A DNA stretch of 51,978 nucleotides from Magnetococcales bacterium (GTDB lineage: Bacteria > Pseudomonadota > Magnetococcia > Magnetococcales > UBA8363), in NCBI GenBank assembly GCA_015232865.1, contig JADFYU010000015.1, positions 1 through 51,978 of the forward strand. Reading direction: 5' to 3'. A program made the translations under genes and the position numbers. The first letter of the stretch is position 1. Every line of letters starts with the position of its first letter. Below, in pieces: positions 44,541-51,978 of this stretch. The notes under the pieces are model-generated. The model was not told the origin of the DNA. It searched no databases and saw only the letters and a program-made list of their open reading frames with translations.

Positions 44541-44562
44541 AAAGAGATAGGAGCCTCTTGTT

Positions 44563-46293
44563 ATGACTGAAAGTAATCCAATTCTAAAGTCTGCAATGGA
44601 ATATAAGTTTGACGAGTTTGCCATGGAGACCGGACTGGACCGTATTGTTGCCTACGGTGACCAGAGCGGAAAGTGTCCAACCTACGTCGAGCGTATGCCC
44701 CCTTGCACAGACGGTTGTCCGGCTGGGGAGGATATTCGTGGCTATCACAATATCATCCGTGGAACCTGGAAGGCGGACAATCCCTGGAGTGCGGCATTTG
44801 AACGGTTAACTCGAACCAATCCGTTTCCTGCTGTGATGGGTCGTGTCTGTCCGGCCCCTTGTGAGAGTGCTTGTAATCGTCAGTATCGGGATGAGACTGT
44901 CGGTATCAATGCGGTTGAACAGGCCATCGGCGATTATGCACGGGCCAATAACCTCTCATTACCGACCCCGCCTGATTCAACCGGCAAGCGGGTTGCCATC
45001 GTCGGTTCAGGCCCGGGAGGATTGTCCTGTGCCTACCACCTGCGTATGCAAGGTCATGCCGTCACCATTTATGAGCGTGATCCCATGCTTGGTGGCATGA
45101 TGCGTTATGGAATCATGGGCTATCGGGTAAGCCGTCAGGTTCTGGATCAGGAGATTCAACGAATCCTGGACCTGAATGTTGAAGTTAAAACCGGTGTTAA
45201 AGTTGGTACGGATATCTCCTTGGAGAATCTTCGCAGCCAGTATGACGCGGTGTTCTTGGCGGTCGGTGCCCAAAAGGGAAGAGGTATTCCCATTCCGGGT
45301 GCTGAAGGGAGCAACGTAACCAATGCCATCGAGTTCTTGCGCAGTTATGAGATGAACCCGGCGGATCATCAGGTCGGAAAGCATGTCATTGTCATCGGTG
45401 ACGGTGACGTGGCCATGGATGCGGCTCGTCTGACTTTGCGTCGCGGCTCCAAGGCGACCTTGCTTTGTGGTGTGGCACGGGAAGAGATGCGGGCTTCTCA
45501 AATTGAGTTTGACGAAGCTCTTTCGGAAGGGACGGACATGAAGTTCCTCTCCGGTTCCGTCGAGGTTTTGCGTGATGCTTCTGGAAAAATGACCGGTCTG
45601 AAATGTATCGGTATGAAGCGGAAGGAAAAAGGGGAAGAGGGATGGAATCATCCGATTCCGTTCTTCCGTTACAAACCGGAAGAGGGTTCTGAGTTTGAAA
45701 TTGAAGCGGACATGTTGGTCGCAGCCATTGGTCAAACGACCGATATGACCGGTTTGGAAGCGGCAACGGATAACAAGCCCATGTTGGCTGTTGACTTCAA
45801 TATGCAAGTCAACGGAATGGAAGATGTCTTTGGTGGTGGTGATGCTGTACAGATCAGCCTGCTGACGACAGCCATCGGTCAGGGTCGGAAAGCGGCAGAA
45901 AATATCGGTCTGTTTTTAGCCGGAAAATCTCTGCCAAAACGTGTTCGCAATGAAGTTGTCAAATACAGCAAGTTGAAATCTGACTATTTTGTTGAGACGG
46001 AATCTCCGAAACGTTCGTTGCGCCATCCTGAAAAAGTAGAGGGTGATTGGGAAGAGACGTTGATCGCACTCTCCCAGGAAGATGCGACGAAACAATCCGC
46101 TCGCTGTATGAGTTGCGGCATGTGTTTTGAGTGCAACCAATGTATGTTGTACTGTCCGCAACATGCCATCACCAAGTTCCGTGGAAACCCGGAAGGTGAG
46201 GTCATGTTTACCCTATATGAACGCTGTGTCGGATGTCATATCTGTGCGGAAATCTGTCCAACCGGTTACATTGATATGGGTATGGGAGCGTAA
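44563..46293 (+). CDS. dsrL: DsrL, iron-sulfur flavoprotein NAD(P)H:acceptor oxidoreductase
   Basis: A 576-residue flavoprotein related to the small subunit of glutamate synthase. The N-terminal cluster cysteines lie in PPCTDGCPAGED (Cys48, Cys52) and VCPAPCESAC (Cys96, Cys100, Cys104); FAD motif GSGPGG at 148-153; NAD(P) motif GDGDVAMDAAR near 279; and two C-terminal ferredoxin sites, CMSCGMCFECNQC and CVGCHICAEICP. In sulfur oxidisers DsrL receives electrons from DsrAB and reduces NAD(P)+; in some reducers it works the other way. It starts 22 bases after dsrB and ends one base before the next ATG. Confidence 0.94.
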   Translation: MTESNPILKSAMEYKFDEFAMETGLDRIVAYGDQSGKCPTYVERMPPCTDGCPAGEDIRGYHNIIRGTWKADNPWSAAFERLTRTNPFPAVMGRVCPAPCESACNRQYRDETVGINAVEQAIGDYARANNLSLPTPPDSTGKRVAIVGSGPGGLSCAYHLRMQGHAVTIYERDPMLGGMMRYGIMGYRVSRQVLDQEIQRILDLNVEVKTGVKVGTDISLENLRSQYDAVFLAVGAQKGRGIPIPGAEGSNVTNAIEFLRSYEMNPADHQVGKHVIVIGDGDVAMDAARLTLRRGSKATLLCGVAREEMRASQIEFDEALSEGTDMKFLSGSVEVLRDASGKMTGLKCIGMKRKEKGEEGWNHPIPFFRYKPEEGSEFEIEADMLVAAIGQTTDMTGLEAATDNKPMLAVDFNMQVNGMEDVFGGGDAVQISLLTTAIGQGRKAAENIGLFLAGKSLPKRVRNEVVKYSKLKSDYFVETESPKRSLRHPEKVEGDWEETLIALSQEDATKQSARCMSCGMCFECNQCMLYCPQHAITKFRGNPEGEVMFTLYERCVGCHICAEICPTGYIDMGMGA

Positions 46294-46294
46294 C

Positions 46295-46651
46295 ATGAGT
46301 AATCCTATGGAACAGCTCGACAAATCAATTTCTGAGGCGGAAAACTGGGCGACCACAGGTTGGAAGGTGACCTTTGGTTCTCGTGACGTCGAAATCAACT
46401 CCATAGCTGAGGCTGAAGCTTTGAAAGAGAGTTTTCAAAATCGCCTGGAAGCTATAAATTATTGGAGAGATATAGAAAATTTGGGTTCTGAAACCGCTCA
46501 GATTGGCAGAAAGGCCAAAACAGCCCTGGAGAAAGGGGATGTCAAGGCTGCGATCAACTCGGTCTATTTTGCCCGCTACCTGGAGAAACGGATCAACGAG
46601 AAAGCACCAACCTGGTCAGCCGCTCTGTCAGCCTTGGAAGCTTCTGCTTGA
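46295..46651 (+). CDS. Small unknown protein, last gene of the dsr unit
   Basis: A 118-residue, mostly helical, acidic protein without cysteines, signal peptide or membrane helix. Its first codon lies one base after the dsrL stop, so it is translationally coupled. I do not recognise it. It does not match DsrC (no conserved C-terminal cysteines), DsrE/F/H, DsrR or DsrS. A strong terminator follows, which makes it the last gene in the unit; a role in assembling or regulating DsrABL is a guess from position alone. Confidence 0.75.
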   Translation: MSNPMEQLDKSISEAENWATTGWKVTFGSRDVEINSIAEAEALKESFQNRLEAINYWRDIENLGSETAQIGRKAKTALEKGDVKAAINSVYFARYLEKRINEKAPTWSAALSALEASA

Positions 46652-46678
46652 TTGATGTTTGATTCGAAAGTATTTTTG

Positions 46679-46715
46679 CAGCCGGAGGTGATTGTCACTT
46701 CCGGCTGTTTTTTTT
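46679..46715 (+). terminator. Terminator of the dsr operon
   Basis: CAGCCGGAGGTGA (46679-46691) pairs with TCACTTCCGGCTG (46695-46707), 13 bp with one G-T pair and a 3-base loop, then eight T. Confidence 0.95.
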
Positions 46716-46882
46716 GTTCGTATTTTCTTGCACGCTTCTTATCTTGGATTTTTATTATTTTTGATGTGGACCAATGAAGCGGTCTTTAACTTGCATAAAT
46801 ATATCAGGAGCTCAACGCAGCATATGTGACGTTCCATGTTTTAGAGAAATCCTGAACCATTATTTATGAAGGAAAAATTAAG

Positions 46883-47092
46883 ATGGGAACTGTTGTGCAA
46901 TGGGGAAAATCGAATAGAAACAAGGAACAAAGAAGCAGTAGTGCTAAAAAACTAGCGCCCATTATCGAGGCGTTGGAGGAATATATCCTAGCTGTCGAGT
47001 CCTATTCAGAGACGGGCAAACAAGGGGTCGTCCGTCACCATAGGGAAAATATTGCCCGGTTACAAAATTGGGATCGGTCAGTTTTACACTGA
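46883..47092 (+). CDS. Small basic hypothetical protein
   Basis: A 69-residue, basic, helical protein (SAKKLAPIIEALEEYILAVE is its main helix). An AAGGAA ribosome site precedes the ATG. No family recognised and no cysteines. A weak hairpin, AGGCTT/AAGCCT, follows its stop at about 47099-47116. Confidence 0.55.
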   Translation: MGTVVQWGKSNRNKEQRSSSAKKLAPIIEALEEYILAVESYSETGKQGVVRHHRENIARLQNWDRSVLH

Positions 47093-47249
47093 ATATGAGG
47101 CTTTTTGCCGAAGCCTTTGTCATGTGATGTGGCAAGGGCTTTGCTGACACCGAATTATACAGCGTTCCTGGCCTTGTCTGCGCAGGCCAAGGTGCTTTTG
47201 ACCATAAAAAAGGACTCCACCGAAACCGGCTAAGCCCTTAATTATGTTA

Positions 47250-47336
47250 TGGTGCCCAAGGGGAGAGTCGAACTCCCACATCGGTTAAGATACTAGAACC
47301 TGAATCTAGCGCGTCTACCAATTCCGCCACCTGGGC
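47250..47336 (-). tRNA. tRNA-Leu (anticodon CAG)
   Basis: Read on the - strand, 5' GCCCAGG pairs with CTTGGGC in the acceptor stem, followed by ACCA, so the CCA end is encoded. The anticodon stem CTAGA/TCTAG closes the loop TTCAGGT with anticodon CAG. A long variable arm (class II) and the T-loop segment GTTCGACTC confirm leucine. The gene is 87 bases. Confidence 0.97.
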
Positions 47337-47389
47337 TTGTGATGTGTTTGTGAGTATATTTAGTTTCGATGATCTGTCAATGGCTGTTG

Positions 47390-47953
47390 TTAGTTGCTAA
47401 GATGAGAACCGGAGTCCACCAGTTGGGCGGGGTCGATTCCCATGGCTTCTATGGTGGCTGTCCAGCGTTTTTCGGCAGGAATATCAAAGAGGACTTTTCT
47501 GTCGAAATTGCTGATTAGCCAAGAGTTTTCTCTTATTTCCCTTTCCAGTTGACCTTGTGCCCAGCCGGAGTAGCCCAGAGCAAAAAAAAATGACCTTTTT
47601 GTTTGAAATTCAACCAATGAGCGGAGAATTTCCGGGTCGGTTCCCAGAAAAAGATTGTCGGCTACCTGGAGATGGTTTTCATCATCGCCCTGTTCAAACA
47701 GTATAAAACCCCGCTCCAAGGAGACTGGTCCCCCTTGGTAGACGAATCGGGGGGCATCCAGACGCTTCCATTTGAGGTTCAGTTGAGCGATGACCTCATC
47801 CATGGGGGCCGGATGAGGTTGGTTTATGACCAATCCCAGAGCGCCTTCGCTATCGTGACTGCAAATAAAAAGCACTGTCCGCTCGAAATTTCTATCTTCC
47901 AGCGTCGGCATTGCAACCAAAAAGTTTCCGGCCAGACTGCTCTTCGTATCCAT
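47390..47953 (-). CDS. algH: YqgE/AlgH family protein
   Basis: A 187-residue DUF179 protein. SLAGNFLVAMP, GALGLVINQP and ALGYSGWAQGQLEREI are its signature segments. The function is still unclear; AlgH was linked to alginate control in Pseudomonas. The start directly follows the mpl stop, so the two are probably co-transcribed. Confidence 0.95.
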   Translation of the reverse strand: MDTKSSLAGNFLVAMPTLEDRNFERTVLFICSHDSEGALGLVINQPHPAPMDEVIAQLNLKWKRLDAPRFVYQGGPVSLERGFILFEQGDDENHLQVADNLFLGTDPEILRSLVEFQTKRSFFFALGYSGWAQGQLEREIRENSWLISNFDRKVLFDIPAEKRWTATIEAMGIDPAQLVDSGSHLSN

Positions 47954-49369
47954 TCAGGTTTCCTGGCGACTTAAGTGAGATTGAATGCGGTCATGGATTC
48001 CATCAAAACCACCGTTGCTCATTATGACCACATGATCTCCCGTTTGCAACTCGGCCATTAGGCGTTCGATAGCTTCGCCGGCGTCGGTTACCACGTGAGC
48101 GCATGGATTGGATGAGCAGTCAGGCTTGTTGTTCAGGCTGGCGACGATAGCGTCTACATCCAGAAGTTCTTCGGGTTCAAGACCACGTGCGGCGGGGCGG
48201 GCCAGAATAATCCGATCTGCCGAGGCTAATGCCGGTCCCAGTCGATCCTGATGAATACGACGTCGCATGGTGTTGGAGCGGGGCTCCAGAATGGCCCAAA
48301 CCCGCCCACTGTCGGCAACGGCCGATTTTAAACCGCTCAATGTGGTCTGTATCGCTGTGGGGTGGTGGGCAAAATCGTCGTAGACGGTAATGCCGTTTTG
48401 TTCAAAACATTTTTGCAGACGCCGGGCAACCCCCTTGAATCCCTCCAGCCCGGCCTTGACCAAATGCGGCTCCATTCCATGGGTCAAGGCAACGGTGGCC
48501 GCCGCCAGGCCGTTTAAAATGTTATGACGCCCCAGCAGATTCCACCGGACGGTCAATAACAGTTCTTCCCCCTTGAATAACTGCCAATGGCGACCATCTT
48601 CTTGTAAAAGTCGAGCGTTATAATGGTTTTTGGCATCCAGGCCATAGGTGACGATCTGGCTGTATCCGTAGGGGAGCAGAGCACAAATTTCTGGATCATC
48701 TCCATTGGCCAGGATAAACCCGGAGCGGGGGATCGAGCGCAGAAGCAGGCGGAACTGTTTGCGAATGGCTTCCAGATCGGGATAAATGTCCGCATGATCA
48801 AACTCCAGGTTATGGAGGATGAGGGTTCGGGGTCGGTAGTGGAGAAATTTGGGTCGTTTATCAAAAAAAGCTGTATCATACTCGTCTCCCTCGACCACCA
48901 CCCAGGGGCTTTTGGGATAGCGAACCCCTTGTCCAAAATCGTTGGGAATTCCGCCAATGAAAAAACCGGGTTGCCAACCGGCTCCGTCCAAGACACGGGC
49001 GATGAGGCTGGATGTCGATGTTTTGCCGTGGGTTCCGCTGACGACGATGGGGTGACGACCGCTTAATACGTTTTCGAACAACCATTGCGCTCCGGAACTG
49101 TAGGGAATTCCCAGATCCAACAGGGCCTCCAGTTCCGGGTTGCCACGGGAGATGGCGTTGCCGACCAAAACCTGATCGGGTGCGGGGTTGAGGTTGTCTG
49201 GACTGAACCCCTCGATAAGTTGGATCTGTTGTGCTTCCAGAAAGAGGCTCATGGGCGGGTATATTCCCTGGTCGGAACCGGTCACGTGCCACCCTTTATC
49301 TTTTGCCAACGCCGCAAGTCCAGCCATGGCTGTTCCACAAATACCAATGACGTGTAGATGGTGTGGCAT
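47954..49369 (-). CDS. mpl: Mpl, murein tripeptide ligase for cell-wall recycling
   Basis: Mpl joins recovered L-Ala-gamma-D-Glu-mDAP to UDP-MurNAc. The 471-residue protein shows the Mur-ligase pattern: N-terminal Rossmann domain HVIGICGTAMAGLAALA, ATP-binding GTHGKTSTSSL, EGDEYDTAFFDKRPKF, and a C-terminal domain with DDFAHHPTAI. EYDTAFFDKRPKF distinguishes Mpl from MurC. ATG 49369 is chosen over an in-frame TTG at 49378. ampD, which produces the anhydro-muropeptide peptide, lies just upstream. Confidence 0.95.
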   Translation of the reverse strand: MPHHLHVIGICGTAMAGLAALAKDKGWHVTGSDQGIYPPMSLFLEAQQIQLIEGFSPDNLNPAPDQVLVGNAISRGNPELEALLDLGIPYSSGAQWLFENVLSGRHPIVVSGTHGKTSTSSLIARVLDGAGWQPGFFIGGIPNDFGQGVRYPKSPWVVVEGDEYDTAFFDKRPKFLHYRPRTLILHNLEFDHADIYPDLEAIRKQFRLLLRSIPRSGFILANGDDPEICALLPYGYSQIVTYGLDAKNHYNARLLQEDGRHWQLFKGEELLLTVRWNLLGRHNILNGLAAATVALTHGMEPHLVKAGLEGFKGVARRLQKCFEQNGITVYDDFAHHPTAIQTTLSGLKSAVADSGRVWAILEPRSNTMRRRIHQDRLGPALASADRIILARPAARGLEPEELLDVDAIVASLNNKPDCSSNPCAHVVTDAGEAIERLMAELQTGDHVVIMSNGGFDGIHDRIQSHLSRQET

Positions 49370-49423
49370 ACAATTCAATCCTTTGTCGTGAACGGTTTGT
49401 AGGGGGGTGGTGATCGGTCATGA

Positions 49424-49990
49424 TCAATCCCAGATCAGCGGCCATTGGTCAGAGGGGAGGGCGGTCTGCCACATCTCCCAGAATAATAACCAGTCGAAAC
49501 AGGGTCCGGGGTCCCATTTTCTGCCGGGAGCAATATCTTGATGGCCGACAATTCCCGATTGAGTTATGGCCGGGTAGCGGTTTTGCAGGGAACGGGTCAA
49601 GCGGGCCAGTGATTGGTATTGCTCTTTTTCGAAGGGGGTTGATTCATCCCCTTCCAATTCGATGCCGATGGAAAAATCGTTGCACTGGGTGCGCTGTTGC
49701 CACTGGCTGACACCCGCATGCCAGGCCCGTTTATTGGTTGGAACATATTGAGTCAGAGCACCACAACGTTGAATGAAAAAATGGGCGGCAACCCGCAACC
49801 CGGCGATTTCGGCAAAAAAAGGGTGGGCGTCGGAATTCAGACAGCCCAGAAACAGATCATCCACGCCGCAGCCTCCAAACTCTCCGGGAGGCAGGCTGAT
49901 GGCGTGGATGACCAATAAGTCAATTTCAATCCCTTCCGGGCGACAATCGCAGTGGGGTGAAGCCTTATATTGAAAGGGGATGAAACGCAT
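49424..49990 (-). CDS. ampD: AmpD, N-acetyl-anhydromuramyl-L-alanine amidase
   Basis: A 188-residue zinc amidase that cuts the peptide from 1,6-anhydroMurNAc in the cytoplasm. Zinc and catalytic elements are visible: VIHAISLPPGEFGG (His29), the AWHAG segment, and GHQDIAPGRKWDPG. No signal peptide is present, so it is the cytoplasmic type. Together with mpl downstream it forms a peptidoglycan-recycling pair. Confidence 0.95.
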   Translation of the reverse strand: MRFIPFQYKASPHCDCRPEGIEIDLLVIHAISLPPGEFGGCGVDDLFLGCLNSDAHPFFAEIAGLRVAAHFFIQRCGALTQYVPTNKRAWHAGVSQWQQRTQCNDFSIGIELEGDESTPFEKEQYQSLARLTRSLQNRYPAITQSGIVGHQDIAPGRKWDPGPCFDWLLFWEMWQTALPSDQWPLIWD

Positions 49991-50065
49991 GCCGATTTCA
50001 GTTTAGAATACGAGCCAGCCGGCCAAACGCAACCAACCGACATCTTTTTAGAAAAGGTAGCGCAA

Positions 50066-50290
50066 TCAGTCTACGCGCTCCACGGAGACGATCTCGGGGA
50101 TTTGTTCTTTAAGGGTGCGTTCAATGCCCCCTTTCAGGGTCATCATCGCACCTGGACAAGAACCGCAGGCTCCTCTCAAGCGAACATGGACAACATTGTC
50201 TGCCGTCACCTCTACCAACTCCACGTCACCACCATCTCGTTGTAGAAAGGGGCGGATCTCTTCAATTACTTTTGCAACACGGTCGCGCAT
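50066..50290 (-). CDS. NifU C-terminal-domain (Nfu-type) Fe-S scaffold
   Basis: A 74-residue protein consisting only of the NifU C-terminal domain, with Cys42 and Cys45 in RGACGSCPGA, the CXXC pair that holds a [4Fe-4S] cluster between two subunits. It helps to insert Fe-S clusters. AGGAGG just before ATG 50290 sets the start. It is far from the nif genes here, so it may be general housekeeping. Confidence 0.9.
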   Translation of the reverse strand: MRDRVAKVIEEIRPFLQRDGGDVELVEVTADNVVHVRLRGACGSCPGAMMTLKGGIERTLKEQIPEIVSVERVD

Positions 50291-50464
50291 GACTCCTCCT
50301 ATGATTGGTTCAATTTGTTCTTCTAATTCAGTCGTGCGGCCATTTAACCTCATTTTAATGAAAATTAAAAGCGAACATGAAAATAAGCACCCGATCGGTG
50401 CCGCTTATCTTCCGTTTTCGCATCATTGTCCAATCGGATCGACGGGTTGATTACAGCCCATTGA

Positions 50465-50698
50465 TCAGATTTTTTCCCCGAACTTTGAAAATCCCTCCAT
50501 CCATTTCGGATAGAGTGAAAAATAGTTCTCAACCATTTTGGCCGGATCAAAGTTGGCCGGGTCAAAGTCGTTCATTTTTTCCAAGGTTTTTCTCTTCATC
50601 TCGTTGAGCACCTCTTCCTGCATGGGGCCTACGTCGGGCAGTCCGAGAAAGGTTCGGGCTTCAACCGGCGAAATGTCGATTTCAATGTTGATTTTCAT
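50465..50698 (-). CDS. DUF6489-type small protein
   Basis: A 77-residue protein starting MKINIEIDISPVEARTFLGL and ending in MEGFSKFGEKI. It fits my memory of DUF6489, a small family common in alphaproteobacteria, of unknown function. AAGGAGAG precedes the ATG. A short hairpin, GCACC/GGTGC, then TTATTTT on the - strand near 50386-50401 could end its transcript. Confidence 0.75.
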   Translation of the reverse strand: MKINIEIDISPVEARTFLGLPDVGPMQEEVLNEMKRKTLEKMNDFDPANFDPAKMVENYFSLYPKWMEGFSKFGEKI

Positions 50699-50883
50699 TG
50701 TCTCTCCTTGGAAGATAGATGGTCAGGCTGCTTAATGGTATCGGATGGGTGAGTCGAGGGGGTTTGTTTTTCGGCCAAGACAATCCGTACCCCTCCCTCA
50801 TTACAACAGGATACACGATTGTCGAGATTTTTTCACTTTTTGTCAGAAAAAGGGGGGGGGCGGGCCTGAATCGGTTTTTGGGG

Positions 50884-51591
50884 TTAACTGTCCGCCAGTT
50901 TGTTTTCCATGTTGGCTTCCGATAGCCACAGTTTTACAGAAGCGGTTTTAGACCAATCCAGATCTGGCGTTGGTTTTGCCTTGGAGATTTTTTTGTTTTT
51001 TACGGCAATTTTTTTCAAGACGGGAATGGTGTAGGGGCGTGCATCGTTAAAGGGACGGACGATGACCCGCAATCCGGCGTTATGAAAATGCAGGGCCGCT
51101 TGCCAATGAACCGCTGTCTGCCAGAAGATCCAGGCTTCCGACGGGCTTTGATCCATAGGTCGCTTATCGGCACTCTCAAAACGTCTCCGCCGTTGGGCGA
51201 GAGTCCAGGAGGCGGGGGGAATGATGAAATCGAAAACAAAACGCTCCTGCCAGTTCGGCGCCAGGAAAAATTTCTTTTTGTTGGGGATTTTAATCTTTTT
51301 CCAATCGACCGGCGGAAAGTCAATCGTTTCACTCCACCGTTCATCGTAGACGGCAAATGATCGGTCAAACCCCATGAAGGGCAGAACAAAATGAACTTCC
51401 CTGGGACGATGGCTTAGAGGTTCAACCTTCCACCATTTATCCATGGCCAGGTCAATGGCCACCTCTCCGGGCCAGCCGCCGACTTTCTGGATCAGCCATG
51501 ACTTCCCAGAGCCGGGAGGTCCGGTGACGATCCAGCTTTTGGGGCTCATTTTTTTAGGATAGAGAATCCCTTTTTTTTCATTAAGTTTCAT
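50884..51591 (-). CDS. P-loop NTPase of unknown role
   Basis: A 235-residue protein with Walker A GPPGSGKS (24-31). The rest has no recognised motif: aromatic-rich segments (PASWTLAQRRRRFESADK) and a very basic stretch near 205 (KKIAVKNKKISKAK). No Walker B is clear. Small kinases and ATPases of prophage or toxin systems can look like this, but I cannot place it. The start is ATG 51591, with AAAAGG six bases before it; the frame is open further upstream. Confidence 0.6.
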   Translation of the reverse strand: MKLNEKKGILYPKKMSPKSWIVTGPPGSGKSWLIQKVGGWPGEVAIDLAMDKWWKVEPLSHRPREVHFVLPFMGFDRSFAVYDERWSETIDFPPVDWKKIKIPNKKKFFLAPNWQERFVFDFIIPPASWTLAQRRRRFESADKRPMDQSPSEAWIFWQTAVHWQAALHFHNAGLRVIVRPFNDARPYTIPVLKKIAVKNKKISKAKPTPDLDWSKTASVKLWLSEANMENKLADS

Positions 51592-51609
51592 AAATACCTT
51601 TTTCAATCT

Positions 51610-51651
51610 GGAGACGGCTGTTTTCGGTGCGTGCCGACAACAGCCATCTCC
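51610..51651 (-). other. Long hairpin in the leader of the P-loop gene
   Basis: GGAGACGGCTGTT (51610-51622) pairs with AACAGCCATCTCC (51639-51651) with one mismatch, and TCGG/CCGA (51624-51627, 51634-51637) continues the stem inside. No T run follows on either strand. It ends 19 bases before the start of the P-loop gene and could control its translation. Confidence 0.65.
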
Positions 51652-51721
51652 CGTTTCCAATGCTGGAATTCCATAGCAGGAAAATCCATGACGATCCGAC
51701 CAAGCTCTTTTTCCAAAATGA

Positions 51722-51847
51722 TCAGAACAAAGAGATGATATAGGCGGACAGGCCCAGGGCCGATACGATGCCTAATCGGAACGTTTGATGGCCGCCAACA
51801 TGAAACCAACTGGAGCCGTTGTAATTTCTAGGTGTATTTTGGTGCAT
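51722..51847 (-). CDS. Small single-pass membrane peptide
   Basis: A 41-residue peptide: a polar N-terminal half (MHQNTPRNYNGSSW) and a hydrophobic C-terminal helix (LGIVSALGLSAYIISLF). AGGAG lies 9 bases before the ATG, in a GAGGAGAAGTGCC context, which makes translation likely. I do not recognise a family; small membrane peptides of this shape are often respiratory-complex subunits or toxins. It is encoded upstream of the P-loop gene, on the same strand. Confidence 0.6.
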   Translation of the reverse strand: MHQNTPRNYNGSSWFHVGGHQTFRLGIVSALGLSAYIISLF

Positions 51848-51895
51848 GGCACTTCTCCTCATTCAGTACGATTGATTGTAAAAAAATTGTCTTCC

Positions 51896-51928
51896 CTTTT
51901 TAACCTAAAAACGGCAGTTAGAATCCTG
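51896..51928. repeat. End fragment of the palindromic repeat
   Basis: TTTTTAACCTAAAAACGGC followed by AGTTAGAATCCTGG matches the outer end of the 175-base palindrome (TTAACCTAGATTCGGCAGTT). The rest may lie beyond the window. Confidence 0.5.
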
Positions 51929-51978
51929 GAAAATACCAATAAACTCTGAAATAATATGGAGATGAAAACAAAAACACT

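Noticed and set aside
46295..46651. DsrC
   Set aside because: DsrC needs two conserved C-terminal cysteines; this protein has none.
47250..47336. Attachment site at tRNA-Leu
   Set aside because: No integrase, and no second copy of the tRNA 3' end, was found in the window.
51603..51809. 68-codon open frame on the - strand
   Set aside because: It overlaps the 41-residue peptide gene in another frame and reads through the hairpin; the shorter gene has the strong ribosome site.

Overview
The window looks like a chromosome segment of a free-living, metabolically flexible proteobacterium able to fix nitrogen and metabolise sulfur compounds. It carries nif accessory genes, dsrAB with dsrL, a ferredoxin-type 2-oxoacid oxidoreductase of the kind used in reductive carbon fixation, a TRAP transporter and standard Gram-negative envelope genes. 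A DUF6489-type gene and the gene mix hint at the alphaproteobacteria or the Magnetococcales, but no rRNA or marker gene is present, so this is a guess.

Layout. (1) 360-6062, nitrogen fixation: nifA, then a textbook NifA/sigma-54 promoter, nifB, a ferredoxin, an ArsC-fold nitrogenase-associated protein, nifQ and draG, all on the + strand. (2) 6083-8536: a Sel1-repeat protein with a young 105-bp tandem repeat, then a convergent STAS / HATPase pair (partner-switching module). (3) 8980-20636: six co-directional genes that I read as one undescribed envelope machine: a giant membrane protein with a PilZ-like end, a ZorA/MotA-like channel subunit with a long tail, a ZorB/MotB-like subunit with an OmpA-like domain, a TPR-SPOR lipoprotein, and two proteins of unknown function sharing a short LGD-VGG motif. 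A secreted Cache-domain protein follows. (4) 21606-31539: cytochrome c, clpB, an RND efflux pair and an SLC13-type permease. (5) 31668-39353, - strand: a TRAP transporter (dctP, terminator, dctQ, dctM) and a four-gene 2-oxoacid:acceptor oxidoreductase operon ending in a DsrL-like flavoprotein. (6) 39684-41687: peroxide defence (tpx, yaaA) and small genes. (7) 42204-46651: dsrA, dsrB, dsrL and a small unknown gene, closed by a strong terminator. (8) 46883-51847: a small unknown gene, tRNA-Leu(CAG), algH, mpl, ampD, a NifU-domain protein, a DUF6489-type protein, a P-loop protein and a 41-residue membrane peptide.

Scattered between genes is a family of large imperfect palindromes of about 175 bp: two full copies (3849-4024, 22083-22257), reduced copies and end fragments. 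One copy supplies the clpB stop codon. Genes of the sulfur, 2-oxoacid and nitrogen blocks could share reducing equivalents: both the dsr and the 2-oxoacid operons end in a flavoprotein with the same CxxxCPAGE entry motif and two C-terminal [4Fe-4S] ferredoxin motifs.
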